This document shows positions 24,846 through 35,997 of a DNA stretch of 64,000 nt, piece after piece. The notes beneath the pieces are model-generated. The model made no database searches. It saw only the letters and a program-made list of their open reading frames with translations, and was not told the origin of the DNA. The position numbers and the translations under genes are program-made. The DNA comes from Kordiimonas sp. Its GTDB lineage: Bacteria; Pseudomonadota; Alphaproteobacteria; Sphingomonadales; Emcibacteraceae. The first letter of the stretch is position 1; every line of letters begins with the position of its first letter. The DNA lies in assembly GCA_002700365.1 (NCBI GenBank), contig PADB01000012.1, forward strand, positions 434,001 to 498,000, given 5' to 3'.

Positions 24846-26267
24846 CTAGATATTCGTTGCGGTCAATCCGCGTTTTTCAAGCCGCCCGACTTCTGCTTCC
24901 CCCAAACGCACACTCAAACGTATCTTATCTTCATCATCCTCACGCGACACGACATCACCATGGGCATATAACCACGCCAAATCGGCACCTTGATCATGGC
25001 GCAGGGAAAAGTCCAGAATCTGCTCCCCATCCGATAAGCTCTGATCAATTATATCTAAGAGATGGGCACACCCATCCCCTGTAACCGCAGATAAAGACAG
25101 CACATTTTCTTTTGCTTTTCCGCGTGTTGTCACCTCGGCATAAGTTTCGGCTGGTAAAAGATCAATTTTATTCCAGACTTCGATTATTTTGCGGTCTTCA
25201 CGCTCTTCCACACCTAATGATTTTAACACATCTAGCACATCTTCTTTTTGCGCCTCACTGTCAGCATGGGCAATATCACGTATATGCACTATTATGTCCG
25301 CTTCAATCACTTCTTCCAATGTTGCCCTAAAGGCTGCGACTAAATCCGTGGGAAGTTCAGAAATAAACCCGACCGTATCCGATAAAATAACTTTTTTACC
25401 AGATGCGAGAGGTAACACCCGCATTGTTGGATCCAATGTTGCGAATAGCAAATCTTCTGCCATCACGTCCGCCGCCGTTAGCCGATTAAAAAGTGTTGAT
25501 TTGCCCGCATTGGTGTAACCAACAAAGGCCACGATAGGATAAGGCACCTTTTTACGGCTTTTACGGTGTAATGCCCGCGTACGTGTGACATCCTCTAGTT
25601 GACGTCTGATTTTTGCAATGCGTTCGCCGATCATACGCCGGTCCGCTTCGATCTGCGTCTCCCCCGGCCCGCCCAAAAAGCCAACCCCGCCTCTTTGACG
25701 TTCCAAGTGCGTCCAGGAGCGTACTAAACGACTTTTCTGGTAATTTAGGTGCGCTAATTCTACTTGTAATGTCCCTTCCCGGGTTTGGGCGCGTTCACCA
25801 AAAATTTCTAAGATAAGCCCTGTACGGTCAATAACTTTAACGCCTAGGGCTTTCTCCAAATTGCGCTGCTGGATAGGCGAAAAACTACAATCGCCAACGA
25901 CCAGTTCAATGTCGTGGGCGTGTATATAGTCAGATAGCTCATCCAGCTTACCCTTACCGATATAAGTAGCAGGCCGAATAGCCGGCAATGCAATCGTCAC
26001 AGCCTGAATAACATTAAGATCGATGGCCGCGGCAAGCGACACAGTCTCCTCCAGACGGGCTACCGGTCCTCTCTTATAAACAGCGGTCGACGCCGCAGAC
26101 GCTTCTCTTTGTCCCCGGAGCTTATGTTTCAGATAAGGATGCAGAATAAGGGCCCTAGCACCAAAATGCCCTTCTGATATACCCTCTAATTTTTCATTGT
26201 TCTCCCAAAGGGAAAGCAATGTTTTTTTACGTCTCAGATTTTCTGGTGCCCCGTGAGATGAACTCAT
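24846..26267 (-). CDS. hflX: Ribosome-associated GTPase HflX
   Basis: 473 residues. An N-terminal HflX domain contains the glycine-rich GGPGETQIEADRRMI. The G domain follows with G1 GYTNAGKST (250-258), G3 in LSDTVGFI and G4 WNKIDL. It splits stalled or stressed 70S ribosomes. The ATG lies 9 bases after the hfq stop with no ribosome site, so initiation probably depends on coupling to hfq. The hfq-hflX pair is conserved. Confidence 0.95.
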   Translation of the reverse strand: MSSSHGAPENLRRKKTLLSLWENNEKLEGISEGHFGARALILHPYLKHKLRGQREASAASTAVYKRGPVARLEETVSLAAAIDLNVIQAVTIALPAIRPATYIGKGKLDELSDYIHAHDIELVVGDCSFSPIQQRNLEKALGVKVIDRTGLILEIFGERAQTREGTLQVELAHLNYQKSRLVRSWTHLERQRGGVGFLGGPGETQIEADRRMIGERIAKIRRQLEDVTRTRALHRKSRKKVPYPIVAFVGYTNAGKSTLFNRLTAADVMAEDLLFATLDPTMRVLPLASGKKVILSDTVGFISELPTDLVAAFRATLEEVIEADIIVHIRDIAHADSEAQKEDVLDVLKSLGVEEREDRKIIEVWNKIDLLPAETYAEVTTRGKAKENVLSLSAVTGDGCAHLLDIIDQSLSDGEQILDFSLRHDQGADLAWLYAHGDVVSREDDEDKIRLSVRLGEAEVGRLEKRGLTATNI

Positions 26268-26276
26268 CGGCCGCGC

Positions 26277-26528
26277 TTATTCACCTGACTGTTCATCTTC
26301 TTCTGTTTCATAGAGCTGAACAGGTCCGGCAGGCATAATTGTTGAGATCGCATGCTTATAAACCAGCTGTGACATACCATCGCGCCGTAGGAGAACGCAG
26401 AAGTTATCAAACCAAGTAATCACGCCTTGAAGCTTTACGCCATTCACAAGAAAGACTGTTACCGGCGTCTTGCTTTTACGTACGTGATTTAAGAAAACAT
26501 CCTGTAAGTTATGGTTTTTATCGGACAT
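26277..26528 (-). CDS. hfq: RNA chaperone Hfq
   Basis: 83 residues, Sm-like fold. Sm1 contains [20 protein letters not shown] with the proximal-face Gln, and Sm2 is [10 protein letters not shown]. It forms hexamers that pair small RNAs with mRNAs. The short acidic C-terminus is typical of alphaproteobacteria. GGAAC precedes the ATG. Confidence 0.97.
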   Translation of the reverse strand: MSDKNHNLQDVFLNHVRKSKTPVTVFLVNGVKLQGVITWFDNFCVLLRRDGMSQLVYKHAISTIMPAGPVQLYETEEDEQSGE

Positions 26529-26615
26529 TATATTGTTCCATTTTTATCATTTTTATCAGCGATGCTGAATATTCTGGGACTTATTGTAGAAAGCCCCTGT
26601 TATAGTGACGGCATT

Positions 26616-26644
26616 CATAATGCTATAAAACATTATCCAATCAA
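26616..26644 (-). promoter_or_regulatory. Possible hfq promoter
   Basis: TTGATT, 17 bases, ATTATG on the minus strand, about 90 bases before the hfq ATG, in the 193-base gap after trkH. Both hexamers are imperfect. Confidence 0.3.
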
Positions 26645-26721
26645 ACACAGCCGTTATGGCCAATATCTTTCTTGGTTACCGACTGGTACATAATACGCTG
26701 AAAGAAAATAGTTCTCAAACT

Positions 26722-28191
26722 TTAATTCTTCCAAAAAGCTGGCGTGAACAATAATAGTATCATGACAATTTCTAAACGCCCTACCACCATCGCTGCGGTC
26801 ATTAACCATTTTACCGGCAATGATAAACTGGCATAACCAGCAAAATCCGGCGCAAGAATTTGTATGAGGGGTCCCGCATTGCAAATATTTGTTACCGCCA
26901 GACTTAAGGCAGTCTGAAAATCAAATCCTAACGCCCCCAGAATGATCGTCACAACAGCAATAGCACTAAGAAAAATATAAAAAATTCCCCAAATTGACGC
27001 CAATGTATCATTTGGCACCACATGTTGCGCATAATGAATGGGCACAACGCCGCTGGGGTATGACAAACGCAATACTTCACGATTACTGTGACGCATTAAA
27101 AGTTTCAACCGCATCATTTTCAAACCGCCTGCGGTGGATCCGCTTCCCCCACCTATAACGACTAAGACCAATAAGATAAAAATGACAGCTAGTGGTAATT
27201 GCCCTATTTCGTCTGGCACAAACCCCGTTGTACTTATTGCAGAAATAACTATAAACAATGCATTACGGAAATCGCCGCCCCATGACCCGTCACCCATATC
27301 AGATGAGTTTGCAACCAAAAAGGCGATAAATACCAACACAGTTGAAAGTATAATAGTTACGCTAAAATAGCGCCATTCTGGGTCTCTTTTATAAACTTTC
27401 AATTTTCCTTGAGCCCAAAACCCCCAGTGAAACGTCATATTTGTCGATGCGATAATCATGAAGGGAATTAAAGCCATTTCCGCCCAGTGATTATGTAGAC
27501 TGGCAATAGAACCATCACGTGTTGAGAAGCCCCCTGTAGACAACGTGGCCATAGCATCACAAAGCGATTCAAACAGTGGTAAACCGGAAGCCCATAGCAG
27601 GCCAGCACAAGCAAAAGTCAAAATAGTATAAATCAAAACCAAAGGGAAGAACGCTGATTTAACTCGGCCTGTAAGGCCCTCACCCTCTCCATGGGGCAGC
27701 ACACTATAAAAAAGGTCCATTCCGCCCAAGGCAATCATCGGCATAATAGAAATGGCCATGATAAATACCATGATACCCCCAATCCATTGCAATAATGATC
27801 GCCAAAATAAAATCGTTTGCGGCATCAGCTCTATGGGGGTAATCACCGAGGATCCGGTTGTTGTCAGTGCAGACATTGTTTCAAAATACGCATCAGTGAA
27901 GCGCGTCAACACACCGGTTGTCATAAAAGGCACACAGGCAAACAGCGGCAAGATCAGCCAGACACAAACCAACAGTAAAATCGCCTCTTGTTTGCGGAAT
28001 TTCCGTGGCACATCTCGCAAACTGACAAAAAGTGCCCCACCCGCAAAGGCGGTTAATAAGGCCGAAAATAGAAATGATGGAAAAAGATATAGTTCATCAT
28101 AAATCAGTGCCACAACACCGGGAAGCAGCTGGCCGCCAGCCAGAAGCAATAATAAAGAGCCCAGAAGAGATCCCAAATAAGGTGGTATCAT
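26722..28191 (-). CDS. trkH: Trk potassium uptake channel subunit TrkH
   Basis: 489 residues, polytopic, with four pore-loop repeats: ALTTTGSS (about 107), TLSTGGFST, ISTTGF and ICNAGP, each with the filter glycine. It moves K+ across the inner membrane with TrkA as gating ring. The ATG is two bases after the trkA stop, so the two are coupled. Confidence 0.95.
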   Translation of the reverse strand: MIPPYLGSLLGSLLLLLAGGQLLPGVVALIYDELYLFPSFLFSALLTAFAGGALFVSLRDVPRKFRKQEAILLLVCVWLILPLFACVPFMTTGVLTRFTDAYFETMSALTTTGSSVITPIELMPQTILFWRSLLQWIGGIMVFIMAISIMPMIALGGMDLFYSVLPHGEGEGLTGRVKSAFFPLVLIYTILTFACAGLLWASGLPLFESLCDAMATLSTGGFSTRDGSIASLHNHWAEMALIPFMIIASTNMTFHWGFWAQGKLKVYKRDPEWRYFSVTIILSTVLVFIAFLVANSSDMGDGSWGGDFRNALFIVISAISTTGFVPDEIGQLPLAVIFILLVLVVIGGGSGSTAGGLKMMRLKLLMRHSNREVLRLSYPSGVVPIHYAQHVVPNDTLASIWGIFYIFLSAIAVVTIILGALGFDFQTALSLAVTNICNAGPLIQILAPDFAGYASLSLPVKWLMTAAMVVGRLEIVMILLLFTPAFWKN

Positions 28192-28193
28192 CC

Positions 28194-29570
28194 CTAGAAA
28201 AACTCCAGACGGACAGAAAAGTAACTTTCAACTTTTTTGACCATATTCGACAAGGCAAATATTATAACCTTATCCTCGCTTTGGATAACGGTTCCTCCTC
28301 GTGGCACAACAACTTCGCCGTCCCGGACAATCGCTCCAACCATAATCCCGTCAGGAATTCGAATATCTCGCAGCGGCTTGCCGACTAACGGCGATGTTTC
28401 CAAGGCCTCTGCTTCAATAATCTCCGCCATACCACCAGCAAGATTCTGCAACCCACGAATACGTCCCCGGCGGATATGTTGCAATATCGAAGATACAGTT
28501 GTCTCACGCGGATCAACATAGGCATCAATACCCATTGACTTCATCAAATGCCCAAAATTCTGATTATTCGTCAAGGTAATAGCCCGGCTACATCCCGCCT
28601 GCTTGGCCAGCAATGAAGATAGAATATTAACTTCATCATCGTTTGTGACCGCAATGACCGTTTCCGCTGATTGCACGTTCGCCTCATTCTGCAGTTCAGT
28701 ATCCAACGCGTCCCCTTGCAATACCACGGCTTTTGGTAAACGTTCCGCAATAGCTTCTGCGCGATCCGCATTAGCCTCAATAATCTTAATATGAAACTGC
28801 GAAGAACTCGCCAACAAGTGTTCCGTTAGGAAAACAGATACATTCCCCCCTCCAAAAATCACGATACGGCGGGCCGCCTGTTCTTCATGGCCAAACACCG
28901 CCATGGCTCTTTCCATATGTTCGGTATCTGTCACCACATAAATATCATCCCCCACCAACAACTGATCATCCCCCGAAGGCACAATCATTTTATCACCGCG
29001 GCTGATCCCGCATACAACCACGCTCATATCAGGGAATAGCTCTGTAAGCTGCCGCAAGGGAGTATTCACCAAAGGACAATTTTCATCCAACCTAATCCCC
29101 AGGAGCCGCACCGCATCATCAGCAAAGGGTATCATGTCAAATGCGCCAGGCACTTCCAGGCGGCGCATAATCGCGCGCGCTACTTCAACCTCAGGGGAAA
29201 TAATAACGTCAATCGGCATATTTTCGCGACTGAACAAATCTTGCCATATTGGCTTTAAATAACTTTGGCTGCGGACACGCGCCACTTTCGTCGGCACAGA
29301 AAAAAGTGAATGGGCAACCTGGCACGCCATCATGTTCACTTCATCAAACAAAGTGACAGCAATAATCATATCAGCATCACGTGCCCCAGCCTGTTCCAAT
29401 ACATCCGGGTGGGACGCATAGCCGACCAATGCCTGTACATCCAAAACATTACCAATTTTACGGATCAACTTCGGGGAACGATCAATGACTGTCACATCAT
29501 TTTGTTCAGCAGCCAACTGTTTGGCAATATTGAAGCCCACCTGCCCCGCACCGCAAACGATAACTTTCAT
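28194..29570 (-). CDS. trkA: Trk potassium transport regulator TrkA
   Basis: 458 residues with two RCK units. Each has a Rossmann NAD-binding start (MKVIVCGAGQVGFNIAKQL; RIVIFGGGNVSVFLTEHLL) and a TrkA_C domain. It forms the cytosolic ring that gates TrkH in response to nucleotides. The second motif, GGGNVS, departs slightly from GxGxxG, as in many TrkA proteins. It lies downstream of ntrX in the conserved ntr-trk order. Confidence 0.95.
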   Translation of the reverse strand: MKVIVCGAGQVGFNIAKQLAAEQNDVTVIDRSPKLIRKIGNVLDVQALVGYASHPDVLEQAGARDADMIIAVTLFDEVNMMACQVAHSLFSVPTKVARVRSQSYLKPIWQDLFSRENMPIDVIISPEVEVARAIMRRLEVPGAFDMIPFADDAVRLLGIRLDENCPLVNTPLRQLTELFPDMSVVVCGISRGDKMIVPSGDDQLLVGDDIYVVTDTEHMERAMAVFGHEEQAARRIVIFGGGNVSVFLTEHLLASSSQFHIKIIEANADRAEAIAERLPKAVVLQGDALDTELQNEANVQSAETVIAVTNDDEVNILSSLLAKQAGCSRAITLTNNQNFGHLMKSMGIDAYVDPRETTVSSILQHIRRGRIRGLQNLAGGMAEIIEAEALETSPLVGKPLRDIRIPDGIMVGAIVRDGEVVVPRGGTVIQSEDKVIIFALSNMVKKVESYFSVRLEFF

Positions 29571-29630
29571 GACGCATAAACCTTAGTGATTTGAATAAAA
29601 CATGCTGACGTAAATAAAAGTTGTAACACG

Positions 29631-31004
29631 TTACTTCCCCCGTACCGTAATGGATACGCCCAACCCTTTTAACTTTCGATGTAGCGCAGAACGTTCCATT
29701 CCCACAAATTCCGCTGTGCGGGATATATTTCCCTGAAAGCGTATAAGCTGTGCCTTCAGATACTCACGTTCAAACTTTTCTCGCGCCTCACGTAACGGCG
29801 ATGATAAATAATGCTGGCTTTCCTGCTCAGCCATCTGATAGGGGCCAGACAATAATTCGCCGGGTAACTGTTGTGTGGTAATTTCTTCATGATCTGCCGA
29901 CAGAATGAATATCTGCTCCACAATGTTGCGTAACTGCCGCACATTCCCCGGCCATTCATAAGATTTAAGTACATTCAGAACGTCTTCATTGACTTTTTTC
30001 TGGGCTCGCCCCGTTGCCACAGCCACCTGACGCATAAACTGGTCTACTAATAAAGGAATATCTTCACTACGCCGCGATAACGGCGGCACGTCAATCGGGA
30101 CCACATTCAGACGATGATATAAATCCTCGCGAAAACGCAAAGCCGTTATCTCCTCACGTAAATCACGATTACTGGCACTAACAACACGTACATCCACCCT
30201 GACACTTTTACCGCCACCCACACGTTCAAATGTCTGATCTGTCAACAGACGTAATATTTTCGCCTGGCTGGCCATAGGCATTTCAGCCACTTCATCAATA
30301 AATAAGGTGCCGCCATGCGCCTTTTCAAATAACCCTGTTTTGGTGACTTTCCCTTCTTCCTCCACGCCAAATATTTCGCGCTCCATTGTTTCTGGCTCAA
30401 TCGTTGCCGCATTGATCACAACAAACGGCCCCTCAGAACGCGGCGAGTAATTATGGATCATACGTGCCACCAGTTCCTTGCCCGATCCTGGCGGCCCTGA
30501 AATCAGCACACGACTACCACTGGGGCCCAGCCTCTCAATCATTTGTCTCACTTGATTAATGGCATTCGAAGTCCCCGTCAGCCCATCGTCATAACCCACT
30601 TTTTCTTTTAGGGCCTCATTCTCCCGACGCAGCCTTTCCGTTTCAGTCGCACGCGAAACCAGAACAAGAAGCTGTTCCGTTTCAAAAGGCTTACCTATAA
30701 AATCATATGCACCCCGTTTAATAGCGGCTACGGCAGTTTCAATTGTGCCATGACCGCTAATAATAATGACAGGTAGATCAGGGTGTTGCTGCTTGATGAT
30801 ATCCAGTAGCTCCAGCCCATCCAAACGGCTTCCCTGTAGCCAAATGTCAAGTATCAGCAAAGAAGGACGACGAGCCTCAATTTCAGCTAAAGTGGTGTCA
30901 CTATCGCCTGCAGAACGGGTTTCATAACCCTCGTCCTGCAAAATACCGCAAATCAGCTCACGAATATCTTCTTCGTCATCAACAACCAGAATATCTAAGG
31001 CCAT
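29631..31004 (-). CDS. ntrX: NtrX response regulator, sigma-54 activator-like
   Basis: 457 residues. Receiver domain with the phospho-acceptor Asp53 (LLILDIWLQG), AAA+ domain with Walker A GPPGSGKE (170-177) and Walker B GGTLFIDE, and a C-terminal Fis HTH (ISRTAEFVGMERSALHRKLKGLG). NtrYX controls nitrogen, redox and envelope genes in alphaproteobacteria. The GAFTGA loop that touches sigma-54 is missing: residues about 213-223 read GVEEEGKVTKT. It therefore may act as a DNA-binding regulator at sigma-70 promoters, as found for some family members. Confidence 0.94.
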   Translation of the reverse strand: MALDILVVDDEEDIRELICGILQDEGYETRSAGDSDTTLAEIEARRPSLLILDIWLQGSRLDGLELLDIIKQQHPDLPVIIISGHGTIETAVAAIKRGAYDFIGKPFETEQLLVLVSRATETERLRRENEALKEKVGYDDGLTGTSNAINQVRQMIERLGPSGSRVLISGPPGSGKELVARMIHNYSPRSEGPFVVINAATIEPETMEREIFGVEEEGKVTKTGLFEKAHGGTLFIDEVAEMPMASQAKILRLLTDQTFERVGGGKSVRVDVRVVSASNRDLREEITALRFREDLYHRLNVVPIDVPPLSRRSEDIPLLVDQFMRQVAVATGRAQKKVNEDVLNVLKSYEWPGNVRQLRNIVEQIFILSADHEEITTQQLPGELLSGPYQMAEQESQHYLSSPLREAREKFEREYLKAQLIRFQGNISRTAEFVGMERSALHRKLKGLGVSITVRGK

Positions 31005-31014
31005 AATTGTCCTT

Positions 31015-33246
31015 TTACTCTACATCAACAGGCGAACGACGTTCGGAAACGTCCATCAAAAACTTTAAGCGTGCGCACGCCCCCTTACCACCATCGTTAT
31101 TCACAATTTCCAATACGCCCCCATGATCTTTCATAATTTTCTTTACGATTGCCAGGCCCAAACCCGTTCCCTTCTTTCGCGTGGTCACATAGGGTTCGGT
31201 TAAACGATCGCGCATATCTTCCGGAATGCCTACACCATTATCGCGCACTTCGATCAGCACATTTTGCTCTATTACGCTCAATCTCACATGGATACAGCCA
31301 TCTTCGCCCGTTTCATTAATAGCACGGATTGACTGCGCCGCATTTTTCAGCAGATTGGTCAATGCCTGCCCGATCTGCCGGCCATCACAATTTGCATTTA
31401 AGGGTCCATCGGGCAATGACATCTCGAATGTAATATTCGCATATGTGACTTCCATCATGAAAACAGCACGCTTTACCACATCAATCAGGTTCTCCAACTG
31501 AAACACCGGGGTGGGCATTCGTGCAAAAGAAGAAAACTCATCTACCATTCTCCGCAAATCACGGACCTGACGGATGATTGTGTCTGTACATTGTTGAAAA
31601 GTGGCTGGATCTGACGCAATTTCATCGCCATATTTTCTCTTCAAGCGCTCGGCAGATAACTGGATAGGGGTCAACGGGTTTTTAATTTCATGGGCAATTC
31701 GCTGCGCTATATCAGCCCATGCCGCGGTCCGCTCCGCCACGACTTGTTCTGTAATATCATCGAACGTCACCACATAACCTTCTACAGTCTTTTCCTTCAA
31801 TTCAACCGTAATACGCACCAGAAAATTCAACGTAACATCGCCATACTTCAGAACAATCTGATCCACTACGCCGTCGCCACCACCGTTAATCACATTTTCA
31901 AATAGTGCCGCCATCTCAGGGACCGCATCATGCAATTTTTGCCCGATCAGCTCATCACTCCCCTTCCCTAAAAGCAACATTGCCGATTTATTAGGAAGAT
32001 TAATGATACCTTCACGGGTAAGCCCCAGCACCCCGGCAGATACCCCGGACAGTACGGCCTCTGTAAAACGGCGCCTTTCATCTAGCTTCATGTTTGTTTC
32101 CAGCAACTCCCCTTGTTGCTGTTCCAGTTTCGTTGCCATGCGGTTAAAAGCGCGGGTCAATCCTCCCAATTCATCCAATTTATGATCAATGGGCACATTA
32201 ACTGAAAGATCGCCCTTTCGGATACGTTCAGCGGCACTGACCAATTGCCGAATGGGGATCATTAGCTGTGTGGATAACCCAAGTCCAGTCCACACAGCGG
32301 CAAACAAAATCAACAAAGCGACGAACATAAACGTCAGGTTAAACCACAATCTATATTGTGATAAATCAGCCAGTACCTGCTCATAATCCGCCTTGGTTGC
32401 TGAAGTCCTGTCAACCAGCGCCAAAGCACGCGCATCCACATACCGGCTGATGTAAAGATATTGGTCTATATAGCCGTCTAACTTTACCAAAGCCCGGATC
32501 CTGTCATCATCTTTACTGGTCAGGAAGACGACTTTACCTTTCGCTGCCTCTAACAATGCCGTATTAGGCAGATACTCGCTATTATCAATATTAAATGTTG
32601 AGGTTGAGCGCGCCAGTACGTTACCAGTACCGTCAAATACCATCGCCTCAGAGAGAGACAATAAGCGTGCCTGAAGTGAAATGGCCTGTTCCAGTAATCT
32701 TTCATTACGTGACAGAAGATAAGCTTCTGCATTGATATCTTTTGCCATCCCCAGAATATCAGCCTTAATGACGTTACGGTGTTCGTCAATATACGCTTCC
32801 GCAACACTTTGCGAATTATCCAATACGGTCTGGACTTTATCGCTAAACCAAGCCTGAAGACCAAATTCAAAGAAAAGTGAAGAAAATATCGCAACAATAA
32901 TTGTTGGGACAATCGCCACCATACTGAACAAGGTCACTATGCGCCCATGCAACCGTGACCCCGCGGCACCTTTACGCCGGGCCATCCACAATCGCACCAA
33001 TTGTCGTGCAACCAATGCTCCTAAAGCCAGCAGTAAGACGAGATTAAAAAGCAGAAGAACATACAAGGTCGATGGTGTAGGTTCAAACGGCCCAACATTC
33101 GAAAATGTTGCATAAGTAGCCACACCGGAAAGAACCGCCCCAAGAGCCAACCCCACGGCCGACTTATTGGCTAGCCCGACCCGTCGCGCCCAAAGGACAA
33201 GACGATTGACCTGTTTAGCACGGCTATATTTGTCCGATGATTTCAT
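31015..33246 (-). CDS. ntrY: NtrY membrane sensor histidine kinase
   Basis: 743 residues: several N-terminal membrane helices, a periplasmic region, a HAMP linker, a PAS domain, HisKA with the phospho-acceptor His in [21 protein letters not shown], and HATPase with NLLKNAAQSI, DNGVGIP and GTGLGLAIVKKI. It pairs with NtrX. I use ATG 33246, with AAGG upstream. A TTG at 33330 also has a good site (AGGGAT) and would add 28 residues, mostly Ser/Glu-rich. Confidence 0.93.
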   Translation of the reverse strand: MKSSDKYSRAKQVNRLVLWARRVGLANKSAVGLALGAVLSGVATYATFSNVGPFEPTPSTLYVLLLFNLVLLLALGALVARQLVRLWMARRKGAAGSRLHGRIVTLFSMVAIVPTIIVAIFSSLFFEFGLQAWFSDKVQTVLDNSQSVAEAYIDEHRNVIKADILGMAKDINAEAYLLSRNERLLEQAISLQARLLSLSEAMVFDGTGNVLARSTSTFNIDNSEYLPNTALLEAAKGKVVFLTSKDDDRIRALVKLDGYIDQYLYISRYVDARALALVDRTSATKADYEQVLADLSQYRLWFNLTFMFVALLILFAAVWTGLGLSTQLMIPIRQLVSAAERIRKGDLSVNVPIDHKLDELGGLTRAFNRMATKLEQQQGELLETNMKLDERRRFTEAVLSGVSAGVLGLTREGIINLPNKSAMLLLGKGSDELIGQKLHDAVPEMAALFENVINGGGDGVVDQIVLKYGDVTLNFLVRITVELKEKTVEGYVVTFDDITEQVVAERTAAWADIAQRIAHEIKNPLTPIQLSAERLKRKYGDEIASDPATFQQCTDTIIRQVRDLRRMVDEFSSFARMPTPVFQLENLIDVVKRAVFMMEVTYANITFEMSLPDGPLNANCDGRQIGQALTNLLKNAAQSIRAINETGEDGCIHVRLSVIEQNVLIEVRDNGVGIPEDMRDRLTEPYVTTRKKGTGLGLAIVKKIMKDHGGVLEIVNNDGGKGACARLKFLMDVSERRSPVDVE

Positions 33247-33427
33247 CGCAGCCTTATGTGAATGCTGCTTTTCAGAACCCGACGTCAGTGACGAAGACTC
33301 AGGCGTTTCTGACTGCTCTGCAAATTGCAAACCGATCCCTAACGTTTATTCAACGTAATAACCTAGCATATCTCTATAGAGACATGTTGCAAATTTGCAT
33401 CAGTTTACCCGAAAGAACAATTAAAAA

Positions 33428-34867
33428 TTATGTGCCCCGCACAATTTCAATACCCAATTCCCGAATTTTTTTTCGTAACGTATTACGATTAAGCCCTAAC
33501 ATTTGCGCGGCTTTTATCTGATTACCGCGCGTTGCCATCAAACTTAGCGTAATCAGCGGGCGTTCGACCTCTTTTAAAATGCGATCATAAAGTCCTGGCG
33601 GCGGTAATTCATGCGGATGAGCATCAAAATATTTTTTAAGATGGCGCGACACGGCATCTTGAAGACTCTCATCTATTTCTTCCGATAACTCTTCCATATG
33701 TACGGGTTCGGAAAGTTCACCACGCACAATCTCTAATGTCACCACTTCTTCGGTATAAAGCGCGGACACCCGCCGTATTAAATTCTCTAATTCCCTGACA
33801 TTTCCCGGCCAGTTATATTGCTTGATGTATTCTAGGGCCTGATTATCCATTAATTTAGGAGTGCGCCCTTCTTCCAAATCCTTATTAAGAAAGTGACGGG
33901 CCAGGTCTGGAATATCGTCCTTGCGTTCACGCAATGGCGGTAAGCGAAGAGGAACAACGTTTAAACGGTAATACAAATCCTCACGGAATAATCCCTGTTT
34001 AATAAGCTGTTTTAAGTCTTTATTGGTCGCCGCAATAATACGCACATCAGTTTTGATCGGTGTATTACCCCCAACCGTAGTGTATTCCCCTTGTTGCAGA
34101 ACCCGTAGCAAACGCGTTTGCGCATCCATTGGCATATCACCAATTTCGTCCAGAAATAGCGTTCCCCCCTGGGCCTGCTCAAAACGGCCTGTACTTTTGC
34201 TGCTCGCCCCAGTAAAGGCCCCTTTTTCATGACCGAACAATTCACTTTCAATCAATTCACGGGGAATCGCCGCCATATTAACCGCCACAAACGGGGCATT
34301 TCGTCGTTTTCCCAGATCATGAAGCGCACGGGAAACCAATTCCTTACCTGTGCCGGACTCACCTGTAATCATGACCGTCAGATCCGTGGTCATCAGGCGT
34401 GCCATAACACGATACACTTCCTGCATCGCCGGTGACCTGCCGATTAAGGGAATATCGTCTGACGACTGATCCTGATGCCCCTTATCATAGGCACTGGTAT
34501 CTTTCGGCTGGCTTAACGCGCGTTGGACAACGGTTTTTAGCTCATTAAGGTCGAAAGGCTTTGGCAGATAATCATATGCACCGCGCTCAGTCGCTTTTAC
34601 CGCTGTAATCAGGGTGTTCTGCGCGCTCATAACAATAATAGGCAGGTCAGGTCTTATTTTCTTGATCCGGGGCAGTAGGTCCAATCCATTTTCATCGGGC
34701 ATCACAACGTCGGTAATGACCAGGTCCCCTTCACCATTAGATACCCAACGCCATAGCGAAGATGCATTACCGGTATTCTTTACATCAAACCCTTCCCGGC
34801 CCAATGCCTGCGTTAAAACCGTCCGGATTGCCCGGTCATCATCTGCTATTAGAATTGTTCCTGCCAC
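33428..34867 (-). CDS. ntrC: NtrC nitrogen response regulator
   Basis: 479 residues. Receiver with Asp53 ([11 protein letters not shown]), AAA+ domain with Walker A GESGTGKE, an intact sigma-54 contact loop GAFTGA and Walker B GGTLFLDE, and a Fis HTH ([20 protein letters not shown]). It activates nitrogen-scavenging genes when phosphorylated by NtrB. It is the only one of the three activators here with a consensus GAFTGA. Confidence 0.96.
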   Translation of the reverse strand: MAGTILIADDDRAIRTVLTQALGREGFDVKNTGNASSLWRWVSNGEGDLVITDVVMPDENGLDLLPRIKKIRPDLPIIVMSAQNTLITAVKATERGAYDYLPKPFDLNELKTVVQRALSQPKDTSAYDKGHQDQSSDDIPLIGRSPAMQEVYRVMARLMTTDLTVMITGESGTGKELVSRALHDLGKRRNAPFVAVNMAAIPRELIESELFGHEKGAFTGASSKSTGRFEQAQGGTLFLDEIGDMPMDAQTRLLRVLQQGEYTTVGGNTPIKTDVRIIAATNKDLKQLIKQGLFREDLYYRLNVVPLRLPPLRERKDDIPDLARHFLNKDLEEGRTPKLMDNQALEYIKQYNWPGNVRELENLIRRVSALYTEEVVTLEIVRGELSEPVHMEELSEEIDESLQDAVSRHLKKYFDAHPHELPPPGLYDRILKEVERPLITLSLMATRGNQIKAAQMLGLNRNTLRKKIRELGIEIVRGT

Positions 34868-34894
34868 TGTTACATACCCTTAGTCTACCTGTTA

Positions 34895-35995
34895 TCAGCC
34901 TAACTCGCTTGGCAATAACACTCTAAAAACCGTACGTTTAGGTACCGATTCACATTCGATAACACCACCATGATCCCCAATAATTTTAGCCACTAAAGCA
35001 AGCCCTAATCCTTTTCCTTGCGCCTTTGTTGTCACAAACGGATCAAACAAATGCTCTTTGAGGTCTTCTGGCACACCCGAACCGTTATCGATAACACAAA
35101 CTTCCAACGGAAGGTGGACCCGTTCCTTCGATCCCGGTAAGGCAAAACGCACACCATGTCTGTAGGCTGTTGTCAGTGTGATATCGCCCCCCTCTTCCGG
35201 AACAGCCTCAGCCGCATTTTTGACCAAGTTCAAAAAAACCTGAATAAGTTGCGACCTATCGCCCAACGTATTCGGGATTGATGGATCATAATATTCATGA
35301 AACTTTATTTTTGACGCAAAACCATTTTCTGCCAGCTTCCGCACATGTTCCAATACACTGTGCACATTAACGGGCTCAACTGATAGTGGCTGGTTACTGG
35401 AAAATGTTTCCATGCTATCAACCAAGGCACAAATTCTATCAGTTTCCTCACAAATAAGCTGCGTAAGCTCACGCTCATCATCTGTCGCATCATGTTCCAG
35501 TAATTGCGCTGATCCGCGAATACCTGAAAGCGGATTTTTGATTTCATGGGCCAATACCGCCGCCATACTTGTGACGAGCCGCGCCGCGCCCCGGTGTGTT
35601 AATTGCTGATCAATCTTATGGGCAATTCCCTGTTCCTGTAACTGCAATAAAAGGAAATCCGGCTCATCTACCAATGGCCCCACATGAATATCAACCGTTT
35701 TACGCGACACTTTCGGGTTACCAATATCAACATCGTATTCGGCAATACGAATTCCTCTCGTCCGCGCCTGGTCAATCAAGGCTAGCAAGGGACTATCATA
35801 TGGCACTAGCTCATTTATCTTCTGACGGGATAATATACCAGCACCGGCAGCAAAAAAGTTTTCCCCCGCCGAATTGACATACACAATTCTGTTATCTGGC
35901 CCCACCAGCAAAATACTGTCGCCTAGTGAATTGAGAATTGCGTCATGTCCAGGCACATGGTGGCTATGGTGACTATGACGAACTGTGTCCCCCAT
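34895..35995 (-). CDS. ntrB: NtrB nitrogen sensor kinase
   Basis: 366 residues, soluble. N-terminal PAS domain, HisKA with [20 protein letters not shown], and HATPase with [17 protein letters not shown] and [13 protein letters not shown]. It phosphorylates NtrC under nitrogen limitation through PII. The ATG at 35995 lies within TAGTGATG at the dusB stop; a GTG at 35998 overlaps that stop. Coupling with dusB is almost certain. Confidence 0.94.
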   Translation of the reverse strand: MGDTVRHSHHSHHVPGHDAILNSLGDSILLVGPDNRIVYVNSAGENFFAAGAGILSRQKINELVPYDSPLLALIDQARTRGIRIAEYDVDIGNPKVSRKTVDIHVGPLVDEPDFLLLQLQEQGIAHKIDQQLTHRGAARLVTSMAAVLAHEIKNPLSGIRGSAQLLEHDATDDERELTQLICEETDRICALVDSMETFSSNQPLSVEPVNVHSVLEHVRKLAENGFASKIKFHEYYDPSIPNTLGDRSQLIQVFLNLVKNAAEAVPEEGGDITLTTAYRHGVRFALPGSKERVHLPLEVCVIDNGSGVPEDLKEHLFDPFVTTKAQGKGLGLALVAKIIGDHGGVIECESVPKRTVFRVLLPSELG

Positions 35996-35997
35996 CA

